Source of the DNA: Torreya grandis | Taxonomy: Eukaryota; Streptophyta; Pinopsida; Cupressales; Taxaceae | DNA: 64,000 nt | Direction: 5' to 3' | NCBI GenBank assembly: GCA_037957365.1 | Contig: JARHVA010000638.1 | Span: 3,177,001 to 3,241,000, forward strand | Shown: piece by piece, positions 11,611 to 22,231 of the stretch | Layout: every line of letters begins with the position of its first letter | Numbering within the stretch: position 1 is the stretch's first letter | Notes under the pieces: generated by a model | What the model was told of the DNA's origin: nothing | Databases searched by the model: none | The model's input: only the letters and a program-made list of their open reading frames with translations | Position numbers and translations under genes: made by a program

Positions 11611-14389
11611 ATGTGTAAATCCTTCATACGGCCATAGGTGTCTCAAATATTTTGATTTTCACTATTAGTAAATCCACATAATAAAATATTAAACTATAAT
11701 ATTTTTTTATAAATCATTAACTTATATCACAATAATAAACATATACAACAAGGATATAAATATGAATAAATGTATGGGTGAGGCTTATAACAATGGCCAA
11801 AATATAAGGGGGTTATATGATAGCAATATGTGAGATGAATTTAGGACAAATGTAAGGTGAAATGTGTAAGGGTATGGGAATGAATTGAAGATAGATGGAA
11901 GGTGATGGTAAGGAATGGAATAATAAATTCAAATGTTATAAAATAAGGATTAAATAGTTGGGTTATAGCTATTGGGAAGGGTTTATAAGAGGAAAAAAAA
12001 AAGGGTTTTAGTTTCATAAATTAATGTTAAGATTAAAATAAATGAATCTTAATGAAAATTATTTTTTTCTTGATTTTATAGTGATTTACCAAAAATATGG
12101 TGCTGATATTGAAGATGTTGGTAGTAGATATGTTGAAGTGGCAGAATGAAATCCTTTAGGTAATGTAACCAAGTGAAATATTTAACCATTTATCATATTG
12201 AATGATGAGAACATGTAGGAGAGTTGGAATTTGAATGAAAAACATTCCAATAGAGCAACCAACATGTGCCTACAGTGAAACAATATGATTATAGGGTGTC
12301 TTGTGACTAGACAAAAAATAATTATAATAGCAAAAGAATATGTCAAGGTAGTAAAAATTGGTTCTCAAACTAATGGTAGATCCTAAAGGACCAAAATATA
12401 GTAGTGGATTGGAATATATGACTAGTCTTTTAATGGATACAAGTACAACATGAGAACCTACATCCATTTAGGTTGAGAGACTACAAGAACACATAAATAC
12501 GGTATAAACATGAATTTGTAGCCAAAAATGAATGGGAGCAATCTATATTAAGTTATTAAAGAATTTGAAACATGAGAATCAAAACATGGATTTTAATGTA
12601 CCCTTAAAAATAGTAATATTTAGCATTTTTAGCAAGGATGATCATGCTTCAAGCACTTGTAACAATTTAAAACTAGTCCTAGAGTCTCAATAGGCCTAAA
12701 ACAAATTATAAATGACTTTAAAATGAAAATACATGACATATTAATTTATTTATTTAGTAATTTTTAAATATATTTATAAATTTTCTTTGGATTATCTGGT
12801 AAGTCAAATTTCTCATCAATGCTCTTTATTCAACACTTGGTCAATTAGTAAGCTAGTTTTTTTGAGACAAGCCAGTTAATAATGCCCAAAGGTTTTCATT
12901 GATTTTTTTTGAGAAATGATAACATGATGACAAGGTTAGGAAAAAGTTACACCATAAAATTTACAACTCCTAAATCAATCCAAAAATGCATAAATTTCTC
13001 CATATCAATGCAAGTGGAGGTGATGTCTATTAACGAAGAAGGAAATCCTAATAAAATAAGCAATACATCTTCCATCTTCCTTTGTAAAATTTCCTTCAAC
13101 TTTTGGACCACTTGTTCATATTTTAGCTTGGTTGTCTTTTTGCATAAAATTATGAATTAGTATCCAATATTTCAATAGAAATCTCCTTGTTGATTGCACC
13201 TATCATGCCACATGATTATTTGTTTGGTGGCCTCCATGTGATGTGAATCTTATTGAAAAAATTCATCAAAACATGTGGGTTCCCCTAGATTTAAGCATGT
13301 ATCAAACTAATGGGTGTCCTTTGTATTGGTACTCAAAGAGAAATATTAAGAGATATTAATGTAACCAAATTTTTTGCAATCCAAAAACTTTCATAGAAAT
13401 CATAAAAATATGTTCATCAACCACCTGTAAAATTATGCATTAGATGTTAGTTGTGAATAAATTCTTAAATATAATTATTCATTTCAGGCTTCATCTAGGA
13501 TGGATACATTATATTTCTCAGGTAGTAAAATTTATATAATAGTGAAGCCACTAAGATTTAATTTATGCTTGAGATACTACAATAAGATGCACAAGAACAT
13601 GGAATCTACTAGTGGAATTTTTTTTATTAATAACATGTATAAGCACAAGGAATGCATTAAAATTTACCACACAATTGATCTCAATGCCAAAAATAATGTT
13701 ATGTGTGGCAAGGTTCAATTTTCCATCCATTTAATTAAGGACAACTCTTATTGAGGCATCAAGGAGGAAAACATAAATGTCACTCTAGTCCTCAAATGTC
13801 CTTCAAAACTTGAAAAATCATCCTAGCATGCATTATACAAAATCAACATCATTAGAAACCAATGAATAGTGTTGTATTTTTGGTGATATTTATAATTAAA
13901 TATAGTCATGTTCAATTAATAATATGATCATAGCTTCCTCAAGTTCATTAGCTTATAGCCTTGTGGATGATGTTTTAGTTTTAGTTTTTATTTGGGACAT
14001 CAACTGGATACTAATGCAAAAATATTTTGTAAGAAAGTAAAAAATTAATCTTAGTTAATTCAATAATGGACCAAATTTTTGTTTAAAGTATTTAATGTGG
14101 AAAAATATGATATGAAAATCCTACAACTGGGATGATCTATCTAAGAGGATAGTCAATATGTTGAATAAAATGTTACAAATGGATTGATTTATTGTGTAAA
14201 TATTTTGTACATAAATAAAGGGAAATGTGTGTTTGATTTGAAGTGACCAAGTTACTCAATATACAACTCAAATATGCATTAGTTTTGGACTTTAAATTTT
14301 ATTACATTTAGGCATTACCTCATCTGATGTGTATCAAATTTACAAAAACATTTTGTAGCAAACTACTATAATTGCTAAAGGTTGCACCA

Positions 14390-14960
14390 TAGTTGATATA
14401 GTATGTTATGTAGTTGTGTTTTGGGTAGACCTATATTTGTTGTAGGTAGGTCTATAGTTGCTACGAAAGTCAAATAATAATACTATGTCCCACTAGTTAA
14501 ACAATTTTTTTAAATAATTAAATAATAAATCCTAAAAAATACTTAATGATTTTTTTAAAATTTTGAAGTATATGCACTGCATCTTTATATATATAAGATA
14601 AAAATATAAGTTTAATTAATATTAGTGACCCAAATTGAATATATTTTGAGGGTGTATTAGAATTGTATGTGACCTCTTTATGTCAAAAAGTGGGACATAA
14701 TATTATGTTTTGACTAATAGGCATACCTATAGTTGCTACAAGTAGGTCTATAGTTGATATAGGTAGACATGTAGTTGTTATAGGTAGCTTTATAGTTGTT
14801 AGTGGTAGATTTGTAGTTACTATGAGTAACATACTTTATGCTTAGAAAATTTAACATGGGTTATACCAAATGACCAATAGTATAAAACCATAAATTATAA
14901 GTTTTAATCATAAAAATAAACATATACAACATATATACCATGCGATAGAATATGGATACA
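14390..14960. repeat. Tandem 'tatagttgctac' repeats, possible third LTR fragment
   Basis: Two clusters (14,390-14,470 and 14,720-14,830) of a 21-23 bp unit resembling 'taggtctatagttgctacaa'. The second cluster is followed by 'aataaacatatacaac', which also follows the tandem block in LTR copies A (11,737) and B (24,783). This suggests a more diverged third copy of the same LTR family. Confidence 0.5.
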
Positions 14961-16198
14961 AAGCTAAAAGCTATAGATGAGATCAATAATATCAAAGTTT
15001 TATAAATTGCTGCTAAGAGAAAACTAAATGACTCATGTGGATGAATTATTGATGGAAAACAAGGTCTATATAATATTAGTGGTTACCTCCCCAAAGTGGG
15101 CTTTGAGCTAAAGTATTTTTTGAGTTACAGGTTAAAATAAGAACACAAATATTCATTAATCTATGTAAAAAATTAATTTTTACAAAGGCTAAGTTTTGTA
15201 AGTATGAATTTGTAGTAGTACAACCTTATAATGGAGGGGAGCAAGCATTGGAAATTATTTGAATTAAAATGTTTTAGTGTTATTTTAGAGACTTCTTCAA
15301 GGTAGTTTATTTATTATGATTGATTCAAAGTAGTTTCAAAATCCTTACATAGAGGTGGAACCATATTGAGTCTACTTAGTATGTGGGGTCTATCATCATT
15401 TCATTATTGCAAACTGGTTAGACTAGTTTGTTATTAGTGTTATGTGTAGGTTGGAAATGAAATTTTAGACTTTTTAATGGAAGGTTGGGTTAGAATATTA
15501 GTTGTTAGTACATCACAACTCGTTATGACTATGGGTATTTTTAAAACCCAACATATTGTGTTTGTTAGTGTTGGGGAGGTGGTTTCCATGAGTGACCTTA
15601 AAACCACAACCATTAGATATGTGGTTTTTGGTAGTAATTTGACCAATAGTGAGATAGAGGTGGGAATAAATTTCAAACATTAAATGTGAAGTATTTATGG
15701 GAAACAGGATAAGAAAATAAAAATGGATAAAAAATGGCACATATGCATACCTAAATTTACATGTGTTGATGGCTGAGGTTCTATTTGAAAAAACCCCTGC
15801 TTGCTTCCATATTCATTTCCTTGGGTCCCATTTATAGCTAATGAATTCATGTGTGTGTTGTCCTTATTTTACCAAAAATATTTGCATTAAAACTAACCCT
15901 TTGTTCTACATCAATGAAAGTAATAGATAATAAAAGCTTCTTCTATATTACTTAACTTTGAAAAATTCTCTCTCCCTATAAAATTTCCTCAATTACACTT
16001 TCATATTATGAAACATTAATAATTTATATATGAAGCTTCAATACTATTGATGATAAAATAGAAAATCTAAAATATATTCATCAGAGATATGAGTCATAAA
16101 ACTAGTAATTATAGTTAGCTCATTTCCTCCATAATTCTCTTCTTTAGCTCTAGAATTTGAGGGCAGGGGTCTATAAATGACAACCTCCAGGAGGGTCT

Positions 16199-16262
16199 AG
16201 GGGTAGTGCCCCTATTATGCTCCCTATTATGATATAAGGTAGGGTTGAGGGGTAGATCCCCT
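16199..16262. repeat. Two short AGGGG/CCCCT hairpins
   Basis: Two 15-bp stem-loops, AGGGG-TAGTG-CCCCT at 16,199-16,213 and AGGGG-TAGAT-CCCCT at 16,248-16,262, stand out in AT-rich sequence. Similar GC stem-loops occur in plant retrotransposon LTRs and UTRs. No further context supports a named element. Confidence 0.6.
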
Positions 16263-16873
16263 AAAGCTAGACACACTTTCCATTTATGTAACCATCCAAT
16301 TCTTCACTAAAAATGAAATTTTATCTAAATTTGGCAATATCCTAAATACCCTAAAAAATGTGTTGATTAAGATGTTTTCCATTGATTTACTCCACCAATA
16401 TCAATTACTATTTTCTTGTGTGTATTGGTAGTAATTGTAGAATGTATTTACTCACATGTAGACACATTATCACTCTTTTCATGCCTTTGGTCTTTGCCAA
16501 CAAGCAAATGGTCTATTTTAATTGAAAATGTTGCATGTTGTTTAATGTCAATTATATGATAAACAAATCATATGTTGCACATAAAAGATATTTTAGGTTG
16601 GTTATAAACAAGTGCATGCAAAAAATCATGTAGATACTTTTACAAGTTGAATTTTACCATCCACTGCATAATAAATAGTCTATAGTTTTTTCATAACTTA
16701 TACAAGTCAAGTTTAACTAATGGATGCCACTGTTCTTATAGAAATGATCTTTTACAAGACGTGTTTTCACTAGTGGATACAATGTCTTTTGTAGGCATAC
16801 ATGCTATGGGATGATTTATAATACATGCAAACACTGATAAAATATCTTTTTTTGTGTCATCACATGTAATAAT

Positions 16874-17651
16874 TGTTAGGATCCTACTCCTTAAGAGCAC
16901 AATTGATTACCTTTGTATAAGCAACTAAACACGGAATTAAACCAGAAGTAATATGTAAATAGAATTCAAAAACAACATAGAATATGAGAGACAATACAAT
17001 ATTGTATTAACACTCTTCTAGAAGGAAATACAATGAAGAAATCACACTCTTCCCACACCTCTTAGGCGTACAGTAATTCTCCCTCAAGAGTTCTCTCTCT
17101 CAATCAATTACAATCACAACTCAAACACAGAGTTGTTCCCTCCACCAGTAAGTGAAAATCAACTCAACTGTTGTTGCCTACTTCTAGTCCACAAAGTACT
17201 CCAAGTACTCCAAGTAGATCTCCTTGATCTTACACACCTACAGATCTAACTGATCTTACTTACCTGCAGATCAACTGATCTTGCTACCTGCAAATCAACT
17301 GATCTTACACTCGAAAGGATCTCTTCCTTTAGTCCTTTCTTACAATACAGCCCCATGGGTCTCTTAAATATATCCCATGCAAACAATAATTAGACTTCCC
17401 AATTACAATAATTAGAAATGTAGACTCAAGACTAAAATTAGTCTTTACATGCAAACTGACTGTCTGTCTAAAATTAGACTAGTTCTGGAAACACACAGGT
17501 GACCGACGTTGGTTCCTGTCTAACCGATGCTAGCCGACCCCTAACTGATGCCAGTTGCTCTATACAATGAATATGATAGACGTCAGTTACTTTAACACTC
17601 AACAACCTCCACCATTTGCATCAGTGAAACTTTTAGCTCCACAACTTAACA
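16874..17651 (-). repeat. 3' LTR of the Copia element
   Basis: 778 bp. On the minus strand it begins TGTTAAGTTGTGG and ends GGATCCTAACA. It matches 20,635-21,433 nearly base for base. Differences include ~21 bp missing near 17,575 (the 'gaccgacatcgattgatcag' part of the other copy) and several C/T or G/A changes at CpG sites within the GTCGGT palindromes. Confidence 0.93.
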
Positions 17652-17664
17652 ATCTCCCACTTGG
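17652..17664 (-). promoter_or_regulatory. Polypurine tract of the Copia element
   Basis: Read on the minus strand the bases before the 3' LTR are CCAAGTGGGAGAT, the usual plus-strand primer of plant Copia elements (AAGTGGGAGAT followed by TG of the LTR). Confidence 0.9.
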
Positions 17665-17699
17665 AGATAAATAGCTGCACCTGTACCTGTACATAATCT

Positions 17700-18120
17700 A
17701 ATTTTGTTTCTTGGCTTGTATCCCTCTTCAAGTTCAATTTTGAAGACCAATAGAAGTTGAATGAAGATTCAACTTCTCCTTTGTTCCTAGCTTTGTTAAC
17801 ATACCTACAGGGTTCATATCCTTGCTAGTCACTGTGACTGCAACAACCTTCTGCATCTCTAAAATCTAGCTAACCGCCATTCCACCAACAGTGAACACAT
17901 ATCCTATGGTGTTTCTCCTATCATCCAAGTCACCTACCATATCTGAATCTACATACCCATGTATAGAAGTGCTTGACCCTGCATAGCATGAATACTCACT
18001 GCTGGTCCCTCTCAAATACTTGAGAATCCACTGAACTGCTTTCCAGTGCTCCTTTCCTAGATTGGCCATAAACTTGCTGACAACTCCCACTGCTTGGGCA
18101 ATATCAGGTATAATACTCAT
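17700..18120 (-). pseudogene. Copia RNase H remnant
   Basis: The open part at 17,866-18,120 begins in the RT/RNase H connection and carries 'HWKAVQWILKYLRGT', followed by 'GYVDSDMVGDLDDRRNTIGYVF', the first strand of Copia RNase H with its catalytic Asp. After a stop the frame resumes near 17,860 with 'MQKVVAVTVTSKDMNPVGMLTK'. This joins the start of the 'KLQKVVALSTTEAEY' block directly to the C-terminal 'NPADMLTK' block, so the middle of the domain, including further catalytic residues, is deleted. Confidence 0.85.
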
Positions 18121-18150
18121 GTACTAAACCTCATCATGTGATGTAGGACA

Positions 18151-18790
18151 CTATTCTGTGAATTGTCCAACCATAGGTGTGCTAACTGATTCTGCATCCT
18201 GCATATTAAACCTCTCCACTACCTTATTCACATAATCCTCTGGAGACAAAATCAACCTGTGACTTTCCCTGTCTCTAGAAATACTCATGCCAAGGATTTT
18301 ATTTTCTGCACCTAAATCCTTCATGGCAAACATGTGAGCTAATTTTACCTTTAGCTCAATAATTCCCTGCATGTGTGACTCTGCAATAAGCATATACACT
18401 ACATATAGTAACAGGATAATGTAGCTAATATTATCTAACCTGGTAAAATAAACACAATGGTCACATTGACATTGACTAAAGCCATGCTTTGTCATACACC
18501 TGTCAAACCTTAAACACCATTGTCCTGCAGCTTGCTCAAGACCATATAACCTAGCTTTTTGTCTCACCTATCCATTCTCTCCTTTCTTTAACCTGTAAAT
18601 CCATTCATCTTTCAGTGCTTTCTTTCTAGCTGGAAACTCAACCAAATCCCACGTTTGGTGTTTTTCCAAGGAATCAATTTCCTCATTCATGCCATGCTCC
18701 CACTATTTCCTAGATTCTACCTGCATTGCCTCTTCAAAACTTCTTGGTTTTCCACCATCAGTGAGCAACAAGTAATATAAAGAAGGGGAA
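18151..18790 (-). pseudogene. Copia reverse transcriptase remnant
   Basis: The N-terminal RVT_2 entry block is readable near 18,590-18,765 (KPRSFEEAMQ, NEEIDSLEKHQTWDLVE, LKDEWIYRLKKG). It then passes from 'QKARL' straight to 'YGLEQAAGQW' at ~18,550. The ~70-residue block between them in normal Copia RT, which holds the first catalytic Asp, is missing. The YVDD box reads YVVYMLIA at ~18,390-18,420, so both metal-binding aspartates are lost. The downstream GLG and ST-PM blocks (DLGAENKILGM, VSTPM) are kept. Non-functional. Confidence 0.9.
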
Positions 18791-18873
18791 TAACAAATTT
18801 GAGGCTTACTTACCCTTTCTGACCTCCACATGGGTGTTTAAGACTCCTTGATAGCTTGCTATCCGCCCAAAAT

Positions 18874-19086
18874 TCATTCTAACAATGACCGATCCCGATC
18901 ATCTCTCAGTCTACATCCAACCAATGTTGGTTCCATGCAATCAACCTGACCGACATCGATTCTTACCTGACCGACATTGGTTTCCACCTGCCCAACATCA
19001 CCGACTTTGGTCTCCACTGGACTGACATCAGTTCCTACCTGATCAATGTCGGTTCTCACCTAACCATCATCGATAACTGTGTTTTC
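18874..19086 (-). repeat. Palindromic GACCGACATCGGTT repeats inside the Copia element
   Basis: Seven or so imperfect copies of a ~21-bp unit (cctgaccgacatcggttccc type) replace what should be the integrase core. They translate in one frame as VGQVETNVGQVRIDVGQV. The same palindromic motif occurs in the LTRs of this element and in the solo LTR at 10,530-11,242. Confidence 0.8.
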
Positions 19087-19700
19087 CTATGAGTGATGAC
19101 TTTTACCTGTGAGCTCACTTTGAATCATAACCTTGTCCAAATTGCCCTGCTTAGAATTATTCATCCCCTTGAGCTGATCTCTGTCCATCATCATCTCCTT
19201 GAAAACCAAGGCTTTCCATGTCTTGAAAGTATCAAGAACATCCATTCCCTTCTCACTCATGTGACCAAGCCTACAGAGCCACATCTTTGCATCTACATCT
19301 GAAGTAGATAAAATAGAAGGAGAATCAGTAATACAAGTAGATAGATAAAGTGTACCTACTTTCTTACCTCTAGCCAATACAAGTGCACCCTTGGAAACTT
19401 TCCAAGATTCCACTGTGAGAGTTATTGTGCAACCCTCATCACCCAGCTTTCCTACAGAAATTAGAATCCTCTTTAGGATGGGAACATGCATGACATCCTT
19501 CAACACCCATGTGTTTCCAGTCTAAAATTTCAGCTGCACTTCCCCTTTGCCAACCATTTGACAAGGCTCACTATCCCTTAAATAAACTTTTCCAAAGTCT
19601 CCATGGACATAATCATGAAAAAATTCTCTATTTGGGGTTGCATGGAAAGAGGCACAAGAATCTAAAACCCAAGATTCTACTTTATCCAAGGAACATATAA
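19087..19700 (-). pseudogene. Copia protease and GAG-pre-integrase region
   Basis: The aspartic protease block is at ~19,640-19,690: 'WVLDSCASFHATP', where the family motif is DSGASFHAT, so the catalytic Asp is kept but the active-site Gly is Cys. It is followed by 'DFGKVYLRDSEPC' and, after a stop near 19,525, by 'LKDVMHVPILKRILISVGKL'. The GAG-pre-integrase finger 'MWLCRLGHMSEKGM' is at ~19,260. The frame runs out at 19,087 into the linker of the element, with no DD35E integrase core. Neighbouring pieces sit in the expected Copia order. Confidence 0.88.
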
Positions 19701-19734
19701 GAGCATCCCGTGCAATAATACCTACATCATTGTC

Positions 19735-20511
19735 TTATTTATTTCCTTCATGCTGATCTTCTACCAACCAACAATCTTTCTTTACATGCCCTTTCTTTCC
19801 ACAATTTCAGCAGGTTATACTACCATACCTGGATTTGGATCCTCTACCTATCTTTGACCTTGATTTCCCTTGCTCGACCTTCTCTCTTTGCTTTCCCTTG
19901 CTTTCAACACTTAAAGCATTACCTAATGATTCCCCTATGCTTTTCTTGTGAATTTATTCATTCAAGATTACACTAACAACATCATCAACTTTTAAGATAT
20001 TTGAAGCAGACGTAGTATTACTTACTGCCATTACCAAGCTATCCCAACTTTTTGGTAAAGAGCATAAGATTAAGAGAGCCTTAATTTCATCATCAAAAAC
20101 TATTTTGACTGAATTTAACTGGTTTACCAAACCATGGAAATCACTAAGATGACTATATACCGATCCACCTTCCAGCATTTGCAAATTAAATAATTGCTTC
20201 ATAAGAAATACCTTATTCGAAGCTGAGCATTTTTCATATAAATTTGCCAAATATTCCATTAACTCTACCGTTGTCCTTGCCTGAGATAAGTTGGAAACCA
20301 CAGAAGCTGTCAAGGTCAGCCTTATAGCTCCTAGAGCCTTTCTATCAAGAACCTTGCATTATTCATCTTGCATACATGTGGGCTTACATGAAACCCCACC
20401 CAACGGTAAGTACATATCTTTTTGATACAGATAATCCTCTATCTGCATCCTCCATAATTGATAATTCTTGCCATTGAATTTCTCCATTCTTAGCTTACTT
20501 TCTTCTACCAT
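19735..20511 (-). pseudogene. Copia gag (UBN2 type)
   Basis: Likely start ATG at 20,511 (MVEESKLRMEKFNGKNY), followed by 'WRMQIEDYLYQKDMYLPLGG', the standard Copia gag opening. After an in-frame stop near 20,360 the UBN2 core continues open at 19,954-20,313 (TTVELMEYLANLYE, SVYSHLSDFHGLVNQL, LPKSWDSLVMAVS). The zinc knuckle C-x2-C-x4-H-x4-C is near 19,765-19,810, with a stop codon replacing the residue after its first Cys (TGG-to-TGA type change). Otherwise it is close to family length, so gag is the best preserved part of the element. Confidence 0.88.
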
Positions 20512-20620
20512 TGCTTTACTCCCACTCAAACAGAAACCCCTGTGAGTGACCTGTAATCAACAAACACTTAACATACTCTGAAACCAAGGTGTTAGTGAAC
20601 CAAGCTCTGATGAACCTGTA

Positions 20621-20632
20621 GCTCTGATACCA
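20621..20632 (-). promoter_or_regulatory. Primer-binding site (tRNA-iMet type)
   Basis: On the minus strand the sequence two bases after the 5' LTR reads TGGTATCAGAGC, the standard primer-binding site of plant Copia elements, complementary to the 3' end of initiator tRNA-Met. Confidence 0.93.
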
Positions 20633-20634
20633 CT

Positions 20635-21433
20635 TGTTAGGATCCTACTCCTTAAGAGAATAATTGATTCCCTTTGTATAAGCAACTAAACACAGAATTA
20701 AACCAGAAGTAATATGTAAATAGAACTCAGAAACAACACAGAATATGAGAGACAATACAATCTTGTATTAACACTCTTCCAGAAGGAAATACAATGAAGA
20801 AATCACACTCTTCCCACACCTCTTAGGTGTATAGTAATTCTCCCTCAAGAGTTCTCTCTCTCAATCAATTACAATCATAACTCAAACACAGAGTTGTTCC
20901 CTCCACCAGTAAGTGACAATCAACTCAACCGTTGTTGCCTACTTCTAGTCCACCAAGTATTCCAAGTACTCCAAGTAGATATCCTTGATCTTGCATACCT
21001 ACAGATCTAACTGATCTTACTTACCATGTAGATCTCCCTGATCTTGCTACCTGCAAATCAACTGATATTACACTCGAAAGGATCTCTTCCTTTAGTCCTT
21101 TCTTACAATACAGCCCCATGGGTCTCTTAAATAAATCCCATACAAACAATAATTAGACTTCCCAATTACAATAATTAGAAATGCAGTCTCAAGACTAAAA
21201 TTAGTCTTTACATGCAAATTGACTGTCCGTCTAAAATTAGACTAGTTCTGGAAACACACAGGTGACCGACGTCGGTTCCTGTCTGACCGATGCTGGCCGA
21301 CCCCTAACTAATGCCGGTTGCTCTGTACATTGAATATGACCGACATCGATTGATCAGACTGACGTTGGTTACTTTAACACTCAGTAACCTCCACCATTTG
21401 CATCAGTGAAACTTTTAGCTTCACAACTTAACA
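20635..21433 (-). repeat. 5' LTR of the Copia element
   Basis: 799 bp, the partner of 16,874-17,651. It keeps more intact CpG palindromes (GACGTCGGTT, GACCGACATCGATT near 21,266-21,365) than the other LTR. Confidence 0.93.
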
Positions 21434-21519
21434 ATAATATATCATATAGATTGATCCATTTTACCAATAGGTTGAAAGAATTTTTTTACATATTGGTTTT
21501 CTCCAATAGCTTCATTTTT

Positions 21520-21690
21520 TTATGTTGCTACAGGCTAGTTTTATTTAACAAGTACATGCATTTATATTTATATAGGCTATTTTTATTTAACAAGTGTATG
21601 TTTTTCTATTGTTGTAGGCTGGTTTTCTTCAACAAGTACATTCATTTCTATTGCTATAAACACTCTTTATTTGTTAACAAGTATGATAAA
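21520..21690. repeat. 42-bp tandem repeat, ~4 copies
   Basis: The anchor 'aggct' recurs at 21,532, 21,574 and 21,616, with a weaker fourth unit at ~21,658; each unit contains a 'tttatttaacaagt' core. Because 42 is a multiple of three the units stay in frame and encode repeats of 'YRLVLFNKYMHLY' on the plus strand. The array lies 3' of the minus-strand gag remnant. Confidence 0.8.
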
Positions 21691-22231
21691 TTATGCAAAT
21701 ATGAGCATCTCTTCAATATTTTCCTCATTCATGTGTCTTATCTCTACTTTTGATATGCCAACATATGCATATAATATGTTAATATTCTCATGTAGTTCCT
21801 TGACCATAACCTTTATGGCTTCCATCTTTTTTTTTACAACAATCAATTATGTACTCCTTATCTACCTTGCATCAACATTTAAAACCGATGAAAGATTTTT
21901 TGGACTCAATGCTTATTTTAGGTGCAATTTTGGTTGTTATAACCCATGAATTATAATCATAAATTGTTGGTTTCCTTTCCATGGATATTGCCATTGATTT
22001 TAAGGTGGATACCACACAATATTTATTTTGTATGGCTATAATGGATGAATTTTAAGATGCTAAAAATTGGCTTGGGGTTGAGTATTTTAAATGGTTATTT
22101 ATGATTTTGGGGATTTTATTCAAAGGTGTGGGATCATAATGATTATGAGGGTGGGTAGGTAAAAATTTTGAATTTAGAAATGAAAAATCAGATGACATAC
22201 TTGAATTATGAGGTATTTGTGACCATGATTT

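Larger units (their letters stand above)
9734..11848 (-). mobile_element. Gypsy-like LTR, copy A (interrupted)
   Basis: This stretch aligns along its whole length with 23,452-24,890 (copy B). Shared blocks include the 'aaggttggggttctaat' segment (9,922 and 23,641), the 'atggttacaaccataaat' segment (10,491 and 24,210), a ~22-bp tandem block, and the 'gatataaat..gtatgggtgagg' end. Copy B directly abuts a primer-binding-like site and a minus-strand gag, so the unit is read as an LTR of a minus-strand element. Copy A is split by a solo LTR at 10,530-11,242; without it the length is ~1.4 kb, the same as copy B. The copies differ at about one position in four to five by eye, so the family is old. 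The left end is a TG dinucleotide at 9,734 and the right end a CA near 11,847; both ends are estimates. Confidence 0.65.
11849..16868. other. Unassigned sequence between LTR copies A and B
   Basis: No pol or gag domain could be recognised, although position and orientation would allow it to be the eroded interior of a minus-strand Gypsy element bounded by LTR copies A and B. Open stretches at 12,270-12,467 (minus), 12,909-13,160 (plus), 13,500-13,754 (plus) and 15,440-15,740 (both strands) show no motif I can name. Its right end is continuous with 21,439 onward once the Copia insertion is removed. Confidence 0.4.
16874..21433 (-). mobile_element. Ty1/Copia LTR retrotransposon, internally deleted (TSD ATAAT)
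   Basis: A 4,560-bp minus-strand element with two LTRs, a tRNA-iMet-type primer-binding site, a polypurine tract and a 5-bp target duplication, ATAAT (16,869-16,873 and 21,434-21,438). Coding order on the minus strand is gag, zinc knuckle, protease, GAG-pre-integrase, [integrase core missing], reverse transcriptase, RNase H, the Copia order. The interior is only 2,983 bp against a usual 4 kb or more. The integrase catalytic core, the first half of the reverse transcriptase and part of RNase H are gone, and the RT active-site aspartates are replaced. The element therefore cannot be autonomous, yet its ends and TSD are preserved and its LTRs remain very similar, implying fairly recent movement in trans or recent deletion. 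Confidence 0.93.
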
